NCBI RefSeq assembly: GCF_020564565.1
Contig: NZ_JAJCTD010000006.1
Coordinates: 1-64,000, forward strand
Reading direction: 5' to 3'
DNA length: 64,000 nucleotides
From: Rhodobacter sp. Har01
GTDB taxonomy: Bacteria > Pseudomonadota > Alphaproteobacteria > Rhodobacterales > Rhodobacteraceae
Shown: piece after piece, positions 35,111 to 43,809 of the stretch
Layout of the letters: the number at the start of each line of letters is the position of its first letter
Position numbering within the stretch: position 1 is the first letter of the stretch
Program-made: the position numbers and the translations under genes
The notes under the pieces: model-generated
What the model was told of the DNA's origin: nothing
Databases searched by the model: none
The model's input: the letters and a program-made list of their open reading frames with translations, nothing else

Positions 35111-36015
35111 CCCCGGCACCCGTCATCGACGTGCAGGGCCTGACCAAGACCTTCGGCAGGCGGAAGGTCGTGGACGACGTCAGCCTGCGCGTGGCGGAGG
35201 GCGAGATTTCGGGATTCCTGGGCCCCAATGGCTCGGGCAAGACGACCTGCATCCGCATGATCTGCGGGCTGCTGACGCCGGATGCGGGGCACGGCACGGT
35301 GCTGGGGCTGGATGTGCTGCGCGACCAGCGGGCGATCCGGCGGCAGGTCGGCTATATGACCCAGCGGTTCAGCTTCTACGAAGACCTCTCGATCGAGCAG
35401 AACCTGGATTTCGTGGCCGGTCTTTACCAGCTGCCGAAACAGGCGGTGCGCGACACGCTGGCCGACCTGGGGCTGACGACGCGGCGGACGCAGCTTGCGG
35501 GCAGCCTGTCGGGCGGCTGGAAGCAGCGGCTGGCGCTGGCGGCCTGCATCATGCACCGGCCAAAGCTCTTGCTGCTGGACGAGCCGACGGCCGGGGTGGA
35601 CCCCAAGGCGCGGCGGCAGTTCTGGGACGAGATCCACGCCAGGGCGGCGACCGGGATTACCGTGCTGGTCTCGACCCACTACATGGATGAGGCCGAGCGT
35701 TGCCACCGGATCAGCTACATCTCCTATGGTCGGATGGTGACCAAAGGCACGGTGCCGGAGGTCATTGCGCAGTCGGGGCTGGTGACGATGCGGGTGGATA
35801 CCGACCAACCGGGTACGCTGGCGGCGCGACTGCGGGCGGCGACGGGGGTGGAACAGGTGGAGCCCTTCGGCACCTCGTTGCATGTGACGGGCACCGATGC
35901 GGCGGCGCTTGAGGCCGCGATCCGGGCCGAGGGGGCGGAGCCGCGGCCCGAGGAGACCAGCCTTGAGGACGTCTTCATCCGCCTGATGGGGCAAAGCGCG
36001 GACAACATGACATGA
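35107..36015 (+). CDS. ABC-2 exporter ATPase (YbhF-like, single domain)
   Basis: A 302-residue ATPase: Walker A GPNGSGKTT (about residues 37-45), signature LSGGWKQRLALA, Walker B LLLLDEPTAGVDP and a C-terminal 80-residue domain typical of ABC-2 drug and polysaccharide exporters. E. coli YbhF carries two fused ATPase halves; here only one is present, so the protein must dimerise. Overlaps both neighbours by 4 nt. Confidence 0.93.
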   Translation: MTPAPVIDVQGLTKTFGRRKVVDDVSLRVAEGEISGFLGPNGSGKTTCIRMICGLLTPDAGHGTVLGLDVLRDQRAIRRQVGYMTQRFSFYEDLSIEQNLDFVAGLYQLPKQAVRDTLADLGLTTRRTQLAGSLSGGWKQRLALAACIMHRPKLLLLDEPTAGVDPKARRQFWDEIHARAATGITVLVSTHYMDEAERCHRISYISYGRMVTKGTVPEVIAQSGLVTMRVDTDQPGTLAARLRAATGVEQVEPFGTSLHVTGTDAAALEAAIRAEGAEPRPEETSLEDVFIRLMGQSADNMT

Positions 36016-37130
36016 TTGGCTCGGTCGCCCGCATCCTTGCCATTCTGCGCAAGGAATTCATCCAGATGCGGCGCGACCGCGTCACCTTTGCGATGATGCT
36101 GATCGTGCCGGTCATGCAGCTTCTGCTGTTCGGCTATGCCATCAACACCGACCCGAAACATCTGCCCGCCGCCCTGGTGGCACCGACGCAGGACCGCTTC
36201 ACCCGCGCCATGACGGCGGCGCTTGAGAACACCGGCTACTATGACTTCACCCACCCCGATGCGACCGCGACCGAGGCCGAGCGGCTGATCGCCACCGGCA
36301 AGGTGGCCTTCGTGGTGACGGTGCCCTCTGACTTCGGCGCGCGGATGCTGCGGGGCGATCATCCGCAGGTGCTGGTCGAGGCGGACGCGACCGACCCCGC
36401 CGCCGCCTCGGGGGCGATCTCGACGCTGGGCACGGTCTCGGCCCAGGCGCTGGCGCGCGAGTTGGGGGTTGCTCCGGCGGCCGCGACCGGCCCCGAGATC
36501 GTGGTGCACCGGCGCTACAACCCCGAGGGGATCACGCAATACAACGTGGTGCCGGGGCTGTTGGGGATCATCCTTCAGATGACCATGGTGATGATGACCG
36601 CAATGGCGCTGACGCGGGAAATCGAGCGCGGGACGATGGAGAACCTGCTTTCGATGCCCGCCCACGCAGCCGAGATCATGGTGGGCAAGATCACCCCGTT
36701 CATCGGCGTCGGTGCAGTGCAGATGCTGGTGATCCTGGGCGCGGCGGGGGTGCTGTTCGACGTGCCCTTCGTGGGGTCGGTCGGGCTGCTGCTGTCGGGC
36801 GTCTTGCTGTTCGTGGTGGTGCTGGTGCTGCTGGGCTATCTGATCTCGTCGGTGTCGCGGACGCAGATGCAGGCGATGCAGCTGTCGATCTTCGTCTTCC
36901 TGCCGTCGATCCTGCTGTCGGGCTTCATGTTCCCGTTCCGCGGCATGCCCGGCTGGGCGCAGACGCTTGGGGAAATCCTGCCGGTGACGCACCTGTTGCG
37001 GCTGGTGCGGGCGGTGATGCTGAAGGGGGCAATGCCCGCGGATGTGGCGGCGCAGTTCGCGGCGCTGGGGGTGATGACGCTGGTGCTGGGGACCGTGGCC
37101 GTGTTCCGGTTCCGCAAGACGCTGGACTGA
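36012..37130 (+). CDS. ABC-2 exporter permease (YbhS/YbhR-like)
   Basis: A 372-residue permease of the ABC-2 type: one N-terminal helix (about residues 23-43), a large periplasmic loop to about 175, then five helices. It includes the conserved FLPSILLSGFMFPFRGMP segment near residues 297-314. E. coli has two permeases (YbhS and YbhR); here there is one, implying a homodimer. Last gene of the operon; followed by paired hairpins. Confidence 0.92.
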   Translation: MIGSVARILAILRKEFIQMRRDRVTFAMMLIVPVMQLLLFGYAINTDPKHLPAALVAPTQDRFTRAMTAALENTGYYDFTHPDATATEAERLIATGKVAFVVTVPSDFGARMLRGDHPQVLVEADATDPAAASGAISTLGTVSAQALARELGVAPAAATGPEIVVHRRYNPEGITQYNVVPGLLGIILQMTMVMMTAMALTREIERGTMENLLSMPAHAAEIMVGKITPFIGVGAVQMLVILGAAGVLFDVPFVGSVGLLLSGVLLFVVVLVLLGYLISSVSRTQMQAMQLSIFVFLPSILLSGFMFPFRGMPGWAQTLGEILPVTHLLRLVRAVMLKGAMPADVAAQFAALGVMTLVLGTVAVFRFRKTLD

Positions 37131-37135
37131 GGGAA

Positions 37136-37184
37136 CCGATTTCCGAAGTCGGAAATCGGGGACGGAATTCGACTTCGAATTCCG
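37136..37184. terminator. Two adjacent perfect hairpins between convergent operons
   Basis: The first hairpin (37136-37159) has 11-bp arms CCGATTTCCGA/TCGGAAATCGG. The second (37163-37184) has 10-bp arms CGGAATTCGA/TCGAATTCCG. Each has a 2-nt central loop. They occupy the whole 63-nt gap between the export operon and the convergent ornithine cyclodeaminase gene, so they probably form a bidirectional terminator, although T-runs are absent. Confidence 0.65.
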
Positions 37185-37193
37185 GTGCTTCGA

Positions 37194-38108
37194 TCAGCGG
37201 TCGCGCCAACGTTTCAGGATGTAGTCCGCCGTCATCAGGTCCAGATGCGCGCCGCCGCCGTTCTTGGCGATGGTGATCTCGTCGTCCGAGATTCGGGCAT
37301 AGCGGCCGGTCTCCAGCTCGTAGAAATCGGCCAGGATGTGGCTTTCGTCGATGGCGCCCGACTTCAGCGGCTCAATGATCTCGCCGATGTGGTGCAGCGT
37401 GGTGGCGCGGGAATCGACGAACAGCCGGGCCTTGGCGATGGCGGCGTCGTCCACCTCGCGCATGTCGGCACGGTAGGCGCCGATCAGGTCCAGGTGCTGG
37501 CCGGGGCGCAGCCAGTCGCCCTTGACCAGCGGTTCGGTCGCCATGGTACAGGTGCAGATGATGTCGGCCCAGGGCACGTCGTCGGCCAGGCTGGTCGAGA
37601 CGTCAAGGCCCAGCGGCCCCGCCATCATGTCCGCCGTGGCGATGCTGCGCGACCAGACCTTGAAACGGGCGTCCGGAAACAGGCTGCGATAGGCCTCGAC
37701 CATCGAGCGGGCCACCGCACCGGCGCCCACCAGCAGGATGTTGCGGCTGTGTCGCCGCGCCAGTTTGGAGGCCGAAAGCAGGCTGTCGCCGGCGGTCTTC
37801 CATTTGGTCACCAAGTGGAAATCGACCAGCGCGGTCAACTCGCCGGTGGTGTCGTCGAACAGCGTCACCGCGCCATAGATCGTGGGCAGGCCGCGGCTGG
37901 CGTTTCCCGGCACCACCGTGGCCGCCTTGACCAGCGCGCCCAAGCCATCGATCCAGGCCGCCCGGTCCAGCAGGGTATCGGCGCCGCGGCGAACGAACAG
38001 ATCCTTGATATCGGGCTGCGGCAGGCGATGACCGGCCTCCAGGGCTTCAAGCAGATCAGGCCAGTCCAGCAGGGCTTCCGCCCCGAAAGGGATGATCTCG
38101 ATGGTCAT
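37194..38108 (-). CDS. Ornithine cyclodeaminase/mu-crystallin family protein
   Basis: NAD(P)-dependent enzyme of 304 residues in the OCD/mu-crystallin/alanine dehydrogenase-like family. The dinucleotide site ILLVGAGAVARSMVEAY is at about residues 121-137; the substrate region includes VDFHLVTKWKTAGDS, where the Lys pairs are the catalytic KxT..S type. Members deaminate ornithine, reduce cyclic ketimines (proline, pipecolate) or oxidise amino acids; this one cannot be assigned further. Starts in a 4-nt overlap with the upstream HAD gene, after GGAGG. Confidence 0.88.
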   Translation of the reverse strand: MTIEIIPFGAEALLDWPDLLEALEAGHRLPQPDIKDLFVRRGADTLLDRAAWIDGLGALVKAATVVPGNASRGLPTIYGAVTLFDDTTGELTALVDFHLVTKWKTAGDSLLSASKLARRHSRNILLVGAGAVARSMVEAYRSLFPDARFKVWSRSIATADMMAGPLGLDVSTSLADDVPWADIICTCTMATEPLVKGDWLRPGQHLDLIGAYRADMREVDDAAIAKARLFVDSRATTLHHIGEIIEPLKSGAIDESHILADFYELETGRYARISDDEITIAKNGGGAHLDLMTADYILKRWRDR

Positions 38109-38728
38109 GGCGCGGCCTCCGTTTCGCTCAGCAGTCCTTCGGCCACCAGCCGGGCGGCCCAGCCTTCGGGGCTGTCGAACAGGTGGGCCCGCCAGCCCCG
38201 TGCGGCGGCGGCGTCGATGTTCGCGGCCTTGTCGTCGGTGAACAAGAGCCGATCCGGCGGCAGACCGCAATCGGCCTCGACCGCGGCATAGATCGCCGGA
38301 TCGGGCTTGATCACGCCCATCCGGCCCGAGACCCAGGCGCGGTCGAACTCGTCCAGAAAGGGGTACGCGGCGCGGGCGATCTGAAAGGTCTCGGCGCCGA
38401 AATTCGTCAGCGCAAAGACCGGCACGCCGCGGCTTCGAAGCGCGCGCAGCAGCGTCACCGAGGGCTGGATCACCGGGCCAAGCGTCGCCACCCAGTCGTC
38501 GCGCCACCACAGGATTTCGCGCTGCCAGGCCGGGTAGGCCCTGGCCAGGGCGTTCAGGGTTGCCTCGAAGGGGGCGCCAGCGTCCATCGCCACATTGGCG
38601 GCGTGGATCGGCACCTCGGCGAAGAAACGGCGGCGGGCCTCGGGGCCGATGCGGGCGTCATACATTGCCTCGGGATCCCAGCCGAGCAGCACATTGCCGA
38701 TGTCATAGACCACGGCGAGGGGTGTCAT
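38105..38728 (-). CDS. HAD-family hydrolase (YihX/haloacid-dehalogenase-like)
   Basis: A 207-residue HAD phosphatase. Motif I is VVYDIGNVLLGWD with nucleophile Asp near residue 9, motif II is ALTNFG, and the late KPDPAIY and LLFTDDKAANIDAA give Lys and the acidic pair. The second DxD Asp is replaced (DIG), as in YihX/dehalogenase-like members. ATG 38728 has GGGAG upstream and overlaps the EamA stop (ATGA). Substrate unknown. Confidence 0.88.
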   Translation of the reverse strand: MTPLAVVYDIGNVLLGWDPEAMYDARIGPEARRRFFAEVPIHAANVAMDAGAPFEATLNALARAYPAWQREILWWRDDWVATLGPVIQPSVTLLRALRSRGVPVFALTNFGAETFQIARAAYPFLDEFDRAWVSGRMGVIKPDPAIYAAVEADCGLPPDRLLFTDDKAANIDAAAARGWRAHLFDSPEGWAARLVAEGLLSETEAAP

Positions 38729-39654
38729 GTCGTCTCCCTTTGGCGGACAGCTTCGCGCCAGACCACGTAAAGGCCGGCGCCGCAGATCAGGGCGATGCCC
38801 CACCAGGCGGTGCTGTCGGGCCAGGTGCCAAAGACCACGAGGCCCCAGAAGATGGCAAGCGGCATGCCGACGTATTCGAAGGGTGCCAGCAGGCCGACCT
38901 CGGTGATGCGGTAGGCCTGGGTCATCATCAGCCCGCCGATGGCGACCGACAGGCCGGTGGCGATCAGCAGCGGCCAGTCCTCGGCCGGCGGCCAGATCCA
39001 GGGCCGGACAAGAAAGCCAAGCAGCGGACGGTCGCTGGCCAGATGTCCGTCGCCCAGCCACAGGCCGATGCCAAGGGACAGCAGGATGAAACCGAGGTGG
39101 ACATAGAAGGCCAGCGTCATCGCGCTTTCGGTGCCGCCCATGCGGCGGGTCATCAGGTTGCCGCTGGCGTAAAGCAGCGCAGAGGTCAGCACCAGCAGGG
39201 CCGCGGGCTGAATCACCCCTGCCCCGGGGCGCAGCATGACGATCACGCCGACCAGGCCGACAATCACCGCGGCCCAGCGGCGGGGGCCGACACGTTCGCC
39301 CAGAAAGGGCACGGACAGCGCGGTCACCGCGAGGGGGCTGATGTAGGCGACAGCTGCGGCATCGGCCAAGGGCAGGGCCGAAAGGCCGACGAAGTAGGTG
39401 AGGTTCGACACAAGGACGATCAGCACCCGCGCCAGGTGCTCGCGCGGGCGCAGGGTCAGCAACTGGGCCAGTCCGGTGCCGCTGTAGCCGATCACCGCCA
39501 GCACCACGGCCATGCCGACCAGCGAGCGGATCAGCGTCAGCTGGTGCAGGGCATAGCCGTCCGACAGGTATTTCATCGTCACGTCATTGACGGAAAAGAC
39601 CAGGGTGCCGCCAAGGGCAAGGAGGATTCCGGTCAGGGCGGGGCTGCGGGCCAT
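38725..39654 (-). CDS. EamA/DMT-family transporter (copy 3)
   Basis: A 309-residue ten-helix drug/metabolite transporter with two EamA repeats (helices at about residues 7-25, 35-55, 70-90 and onwards). Less similar to the two EamA proteins at 30-33 kb than those are to each other. In a tight run with the HAD and ornithine cyclodeaminase-family genes (4-nt overlaps), so the three probably act on related small molecules. Ends in the basic tail VWREAVRQRETT. Confidence 0.88.
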   Translation of the reverse strand: MARSPALTGILLALGGTLVFSVNDVTMKYLSDGYALHQLTLIRSLVGMAVVLAVIGYSGTGLAQLLTLRPREHLARVLIVLVSNLTYFVGLSALPLADAAAVAYISPLAVTALSVPFLGERVGPRRWAAVIVGLVGVIVMLRPGAGVIQPAALLVLTSALLYASGNLMTRRMGGTESAMTLAFYVHLGFILLSLGIGLWLGDGHLASDRPLLGFLVRPWIWPPAEDWPLLIATGLSVAIGGLMMTQAYRITEVGLLAPFEYVGMPLAIFWGLVVFGTWPDSTAWWGIALICGAGLYVVWREAVRQRETT

Positions 39655-39666
39655 GGTGGGGCGACT

Positions 39667-40146
39667 TCACCCCGGCGGCCGGGTTCCGTCTGTTCCGCCC
39701 GCGACACCGGAACGCCGCAACACGCGGTCAAGCACGTCGAGAAAGCGCGAGCGGTCGCGCGGGCTGAAGCTGCGGCCGCCGCCCTGCCGGAACGGGTCGG
39801 CGCTGCGCAGGTCGGCCATCAGGTCGCGGGTGGCAAGGATCTGGCCGATGTTGGCGGCGGTCAGTTCGTCGCCGTCATGCTTGACCACCGCGGCGCCGGT
39901 GGCAATCACCCGGGCGGCCAGCGGGATGTCGGCAGTGACGACCACGTCGCCGGGGCCGGCGTGATCGGCAATCCAGCGGTCGGCTTCGTCCAGCGCGCTG
40001 CCGACATAGACGCTTTCGACCAGCGGGTTCGGGCTGGGCCGGATGCCGCCGTTCGACACCAGCACCATCCGCACGCCCAGCCGAGTGGCGACACGCTCGG
40101 CCTCGGCCTTGACCGGGCAGGCGTCGGCGTCGATGTAAAGCGTCAT
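39667..40146 (-). CDS. YaiI/YqxD family protein (DUF188)
   Basis: A 159-residue PIN-like fold protein with the family N-terminus [13 protein letters not shown], then [11 protein letters not shown], a [14 protein letters not shown] segment and an [15 protein letters not shown] end. DUF188 proteins are widespread and of unknown activity, though the acidic cluster resembles nucleases. The ATG at 40146 is at the conserved N-terminus; upstream in-frame sequence belongs to a shadow frame. Lies 4 nt after fghA and 12 nt before EamA copy 3. Confidence 0.9.
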   Translation of the reverse strand: MTLYIDADACPVKAEAERVATRLGVRMVLVSNGGIRPSPNPLVESVYVGSALDEADRWIADHAGPGDVVVTADIPLAARVIATGAAVVKHDGDELTAANIGQILATRDLMADLRSADPFRQGGGRSFSPRDRSRFLDVLDRVLRRSGVAGGTDGTRPPG

Positions 40147-40150
40147 CGCG

Positions 40151-40981
40151 CTATCCGTGCAAGGCAGAGGCGTGGAAGGCGATGTGGTCTTCCATGAAGG
40201 TCGAGATGAAGAAGTAGCTGTGGTCATAGCCCTTCTGCATCCGGAAGCTGCCGCCCTGCCGGCGTTCGGCCATGGCGCCGGCCAGTGCCTCGGGGCGCAA
40301 CAGGTCAAGGAACTGGTCCGCCGTGCCCTGGTCGATCAGCATCGGCCCGTCAAAGCCGTAGCGGCGCATCAGGGCGGTGGCGTCGTGCGGGGCCCAGAGG
40401 GCTTCGTCGGCGCCCAGGTAGGCGGTGAACTGCTTGCGGCCCCAGTCGCTGCGGCAGGGCTCGCAGATCGGCGCGAAGGCCGAGACGCTGGCGAAACGGC
40501 CCGGAAAGCTCATCGCCACGGTCAGGGCGCCGTGGCCGCCCATGCTGTGGCCGGTGATGGCTTGCGCGCCTTCGTCCAGCGGAAAGGCGTTGAACAGGAT
40601 GCGCGGCAGGTCTTCGGTCACATAGTCCCACATGCGGAACTGCGGCGCCCATGGGGACTGCGTGGCGTTGACGTAGAAGCCCGCGCCCTGACCCAGGTCG
40701 AAGGCGGCGTCGTTGGCCACGCCTTCGCCGCGGGGACTGGTGTCGGGGAACACCAGCGCCAGGCCCATCTCGGCGGCCCAACGCTGGGCGCCCGCCTTCA
40801 CCATGGCGTTTTCATGGGTGCAGGTCAGGCCGGACAGGAACCAGAGCACCGGAACCGGGCCATCCTCGGCCTCGGCCGGCAGGAACAGGCCGAAGGTCAT
40901 GTCGGTGCCGGTGGCGGCAGAGCGGTGGGTATAGACCCCCTGCATGCCGCCGAAGCAGCGGTTCTCGGACAAGGTCTTCAT
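40151..40981 (-). CDS. fghA: S-formylglutathione hydrolase
   Basis: Serine hydrolase that releases formate from S-formylglutathione in glutathione-dependent formaldehyde oxidation. The 276-residue product has the nucleophile elbow [10 protein letters not shown] (about residues 145-154), the early [11 protein letters not shown] segment and a C-terminal [16 protein letters not shown] carrying the catalytic His. ATG 40981 has GGAGG upstream and overlaps the AEC transporter stop. No formaldehyde dehydrogenase gene is adjacent here. Confidence 0.95.
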   Translation of the reverse strand: MKTLSENRCFGGMQGVYTHRSAATGTDMTFGLFLPAEAEDGPVPVLWFLSGLTCTHENAMVKAGAQRWAAEMGLALVFPDTSPRGEGVANDAAFDLGQGAGFYVNATQSPWAPQFRMWDYVTEDLPRILFNAFPLDEGAQAITGHSMGGHGALTVAMSFPGRFASVSAFAPICEPCRSDWGRKQFTAYLGADEALWAPHDATALMRRYGFDGPMLIDQGTADQFLDLLRPEALAGAMAERRQGGSFRMQKGYDHSYFFISTFMEDHIAFHASALHG

Positions 40982-41907
40982 GGCACCTCCACAAGGGATA
41001 TGACGGCGCTGACGGTCAGGATCGACAGCACGGTCGAGATCAGGATCGCGGTCGACACCCGTTGCGGCGCGACGCGGTAATGCTGGGCCAGGATGAACAC
41101 GTTGCCCGCCACCGGCAAGGCCGCGGCGGCGATCATCACGCCGGCGGCAAACGGCTCGATCGCGAACAGCCACAGTGCCGAGACGGCGACCAGCGCCGGG
41201 TGCAGCACCAGCTTGGCGAAGGACAGCCAGGTGGCGACGGCCAGCCGTTCCCCGCCGCGCCCGGCCAGCGAGGCGCCGATGGCGAACAGCGCGCCGGGCG
41301 TGGCGGCGGCACCAAGCAGCGTCATGAAGTCCTGCACCGGGGGCCAGAGGCTGCGGCCGGTGGCGCCCCAGGCCAGGCCAAGGGCGATGGAGACGATCAT
41401 CGGGTTTTTCAGCAGGCCCAGGGACAGGATGCGGATCGTGGCCAGCGAGACCCGGCCCGAGCGCAGGCCGGTGACAAGCAGGGTCAGGAGCGAGGAGAAC
41501 ACCACCATGTCCACGGTCAGCACCAGCAGCACCGGGCCGGCAGCTGCGGGGCCAAGGAGGACGGCCAGCATCGGGATGCCGAGAAAGCCGGTGTTGCCGG
41601 AAACGCCGGTATGGGCCTCGAACACGGCCTCTTCGGCCCCTGTGCCGCGGGCCAGGGCTACGGCGATCAGGAACAGCCAAAGCGCGGTGGTGGCGGACAG
41701 GTAGGCCAGCACGAAGGGCAGACTGAAGATCTCGGCCAGCGACAGGTTGGCGGCGAAGCCGAAGAGCATGGCCGACAGCGCGAAGTAGAAGACGAACCGG
41801 GTCAGCGCGGCGCTGGCCTCGGGGCCGAAGAACCGGCTGCGCGCGGCGCCGTAGCCGAGGCCGATGACCGCAAAGAACGGCAGGGTCTTGAACAGGATCG
41901 CCAGCAT
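40978..41907 (-). CDS. AEC-family transporter
   Basis: Auxin-efflux-carrier-type membrane protein of about 309 residues with ten hydrophobic helices in two halves; conserved FLGIPM and a late AALPVAGNVFILAQHY segment. Members export organic acids, malonate or amino acids. I chose ATG 41907; a TTG at 41916 would add three residues, and neither has a clear ribosome-binding site. Overlaps fghA by 4 nt, so they are co-translated. Confidence 0.88.
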   Translation of the reverse strand: MLAILFKTLPFFAVIGLGYGAARSRFFGPEASAALTRFVFYFALSAMLFGFAANLSLAEIFSLPFVLAYLSATTALWLFLIAVALARGTGAEEAVFEAHTGVSGNTGFLGIPMLAVLLGPAAAGPVLLVLTVDMVVFSSLLTLLVTGLRSGRVSLATIRILSLGLLKNPMIVSIALGLAWGATGRSLWPPVQDFMTLLGAAATPGALFAIGASLAGRGGERLAVATWLSFAKLVLHPALVAVSALWLFAIEPFAAGVMIAAAALPVAGNVFILAQHYRVAPQRVSTAILISTVLSILTVSAVISLVEVP

Positions 41908-41985
41908 GGCGACCAAGTGTCACGGGGCGGGCCAAAGGGCAAGCCGGGGCGGTCGTGCGCCGCGGGTCGGCGGCGGCGAATCCGG

Positions 41986-42678
41986 TCAGGGAAACAGGCT
42001 GAGGATCTGGTCCAGAGGCTTCTTGCGCTTGGCCACGGCGGGGACGGTGGCGTCGGCGGCGGGATATCCGACGGGCAGGATCATCACCGGCTTTTCCTGC
42101 GCCGGGCGGCCCAGCATGTTGTTCAGGAAGGGCATCGGGTTGGGCGTGTGTTCCAGGCAGACCAGCCCGGCATGGTGGATCGCGGTGATCAGCACGCCGG
42201 TCGCGATGCCCACGCTTTCGGGGACGTAATAGTTCTTGTAGCGCTGGCCGTCCTCGGTGGTGCCCCAGCGCTGGGCAAAGACCACGATCAGCCAGGGGGC
42301 ATCGGTCAGGTGCGGCTTCGAGACGCCGGTGCCGATCGGTTCCAGCGCGGCCAGCCATTCGTCGCCCGCCCCGCCGGCGTAGAAAGCGCGTTCCTCTTCT
42401 TCGGCCGCGGCGCGGATGCGGGCCTTCATGCCCGGGTCGGCGATGGCGGCAAAATGCCAGGGCTGGTGGTTGGCGCCCGAGGGCGCGGTGCCGGCGGCGG
42501 CGATGCAGGCGGCGATCACCGCCTGCGGCACCGGGTCCGGAGCATACTGCCGGACCGAGTGGCGCTTGCGCATGTAGGCCAGGAAATCCTGCGCCGCGCG
42601 AAGCGATTCCTCTGGCGGCAGTTGCACCCGGTCGGGGAGCGGCAGGGCCTGGTAGCTGACTTCGCCCTTGCGGTACAT
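41986..42678 (-). CDS. Nitroreductase-family flavoprotein (iodotyrosine deiodinase/BluB-like)
   Basis: FMN-dependent oxidoreductase of 230 residues. FMN-contacting segments: KRHSVRQYAPDPVP (about residues 35-48), GTAPSGANHQPWHFAAI (about 61-77) and LEHTPNPMPFLN, then ILPVGYPA near the C-terminus. The layout is closest to the iodotyrosine dehalogenase/BluB-like subgroup rather than NfsB. ATG 42678 overlaps the mbfA stop by 1 nt (TGATG), so it is probably co-expressed with the iron exporter. Confidence 0.88.
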   Translation of the reverse strand: MYRKGEVSYQALPLPDRVQLPPEESLRAAQDFLAYMRKRHSVRQYAPDPVPQAVIAACIAAAGTAPSGANHQPWHFAAIADPGMKARIRAAAEEEERAFYAGGAGDEWLAALEPIGTGVSKPHLTDAPWLIVVFAQRWGTTEDGQRYKNYYVPESVGIATGVLITAIHHAGLVCLEHTPNPMPFLNNMLGRPAQEKPVMILPVGYPAADATVPAVAKRKKPLDQILSLFP

Positions 42679-43655
42679 CACCCGCCCCCGATCAGCGCGC
42701 CTGCCGCGAAGACCAGCGCGCCGCCCAGCACCACCTGCAGGGCAGCCCGCAGGAAGGGGGTTTCCATGAACCGGTTCTGAATCCAGGCAATGGCCCAAAG
42801 TTCCACGAACACCACGATCATGGCGATGGTGGTGGCGGTCCAGAAATCCGGGATAAGGTAGGGCAAGGCGTGGCCCATGCCGCCCAGCGTGGTCATCACC
42901 CCCGAGGCCAGACCGCGTTTCCAGGGGCTGCCGCGGCCGGACAGCACGCCGTCGTCATGCGCGGCCTCGGTGAAGCCCATCGAGATGCCGGCGCCGACGC
43001 TGGCCGCGGTGCCGACCAGGAACGTTGTCCAGGTGTCCTGCGTGGCAAAGGCAGTGGCGAAGATCGGCGCCAGGGTCGAGACCGAGCCATCCATCAGCCC
43101 CGCAAGGCCCGGCTGCACCCAGGTCAGGATGAACTGCCGCCGCGCGTCGGCGTCTTCGTTGGCCTTTTCGTCGGCGCCCAGGTGCTGCGACTCCAGCCGC
43201 CCGGCGTGCGCCTCGTGCCCGGCCTCGGCCGCGGCCAGGTCGCCCAGCAGTTTCCGCGTGCCGGCATCCGAGGTGCGTTGCGCCGAAAGCGTGTAGAACT
43301 CCGCCGCCTGCCGCTCCATCGCCCGCGCCTCGCCGCGGATGGTTTCCAGCGACAGGTTGGCCGACAGCCAGACCGGCTTGCGGGCATAGAACCCCGCCAC
43401 GTGTTCGCGCCGGATCAGCGGGATCACCTCGCCGAACCGCCTGCGGTGCACCTCGATCAGGCGGCGGCGGTGCTCGTCCTCTTCCTTGGCCATGTCGTCG
43501 AAGACGGCGGCCGTGGCCGCGTAGTCAGCGCGAAGACGCTCGGCAAAGCTGCGGTAGATTTGCGCATCGTCCTCTTCGGACGAAATCGCCAGCGCCAGCA
43601 CCTCCTGTTCGGTCAGGTCGGCAAAGCGGCGGCGGGACGAGATCGAAGGCAGCAC
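42678..43655 (-). CDS. mbfA: Membrane-bound ferritin MbfA (ferritin-like + VIT1 iron exporter)
   Basis: A 325-residue fusion. An N-terminal rubrerythrin-like di-iron domain (about residues 15-150) has ISSEEDDAQIYRSFAE, MAKEEDEHRRRL, MERQAAEFYTL and AAEAGHEAHAGRLE. A C-terminal VIT1/CCC1 membrane domain follows, with GLAGLMDGSVSTLAPIFA and helices to the end. MbfA of Bradyrhizobium and Agrobacterium exports iron and protects against peroxide. I place the start at GTG 43655 after CAGGGGATT, giving the family length. The upstream gap holds two palindromic operators shared with a divergent gene. No Irr/ICE-like box is evident, so control may be by the nearby TetR protein instead. Confidence 0.9.
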   Translation of the reverse strand: MLPSISSRRRFADLTEQEVLALAISSEEDDAQIYRSFAERLRADYAATAAVFDDMAKEEDEHRRRLIEVHRRRFGEVIPLIRREHVAGFYARKPVWLSANLSLETIRGEARAMERQAAEFYTLSAQRTSDAGTRKLLGDLAAAEAGHEAHAGRLESQHLGADEKANEDADARRQFILTWVQPGLAGLMDGSVSTLAPIFATAFATQDTWTTFLVGTAASVGAGISMGFTEAAHDDGVLSGRGSPWKRGLASGVMTTLGGMGHALPYLIPDFWTATTIAMIVVFVELWAIAWIQNRFMETPFLRAALQVVLGGALVFAAGALIGGG

Positions 43656-43682
43656 GGGGAATCCCCTGATCTGAGAGATTTT

Positions 43683-43769
43683 CAGATAGTCCGTGTCTGT
43701 CGCCGAGGCAAGTTGCGCCAAACTGAACCGATCGGTTCAGATTCGAATTGACGAACTGAACGGTTCAGT
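43683..43769. promoter_or_regulatory. Divergent promoter region with two CTGAAC/GTTCAG operators
   Basis: Operator 1 (43723-43740) is the perfect 18-bp palindrome CTGAACCGATCGGTTCAG. Operator 2 (43755-43769) is ACTGAAC-G-GTTCAGT. For the rightward gene, TTGACG (43748-43753) and TATGTC (43771-43776, 17-nt spacer) or TATATG (43769-43774, 15-nt spacer) bracket operator 2. For mbfA (minus strand), TTGCCT (43706-43711) and TATCTG (43683-43688) are 17 nt apart, with operator 1 just upstream. The TetR gene 300 nt to the right is the obvious candidate for binding both. Confidence 0.7.
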
Positions 43770-43809
43770 ATATGTCGAGTCGCATTGACGCATCTGACGG
43801 AGACCAGCA

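Noticed and set aside
40982..42358. In-frame upstream extension of S-formylglutathione hydrolase to 735 residues
   Set aside because: The frame stays open by GC bias only; the added part overlaps the AEC transporter and nitroreductase genes in their own good frames and is Arg/Pro/Gly-rich.
43656..43800. Irr/ICE iron-control box upstream of mbfA
   Set aside because: No TTTAGAA-N-TTCTAAA-like element; the only strong dyads are the CTGAAC/GTTCAG sites.
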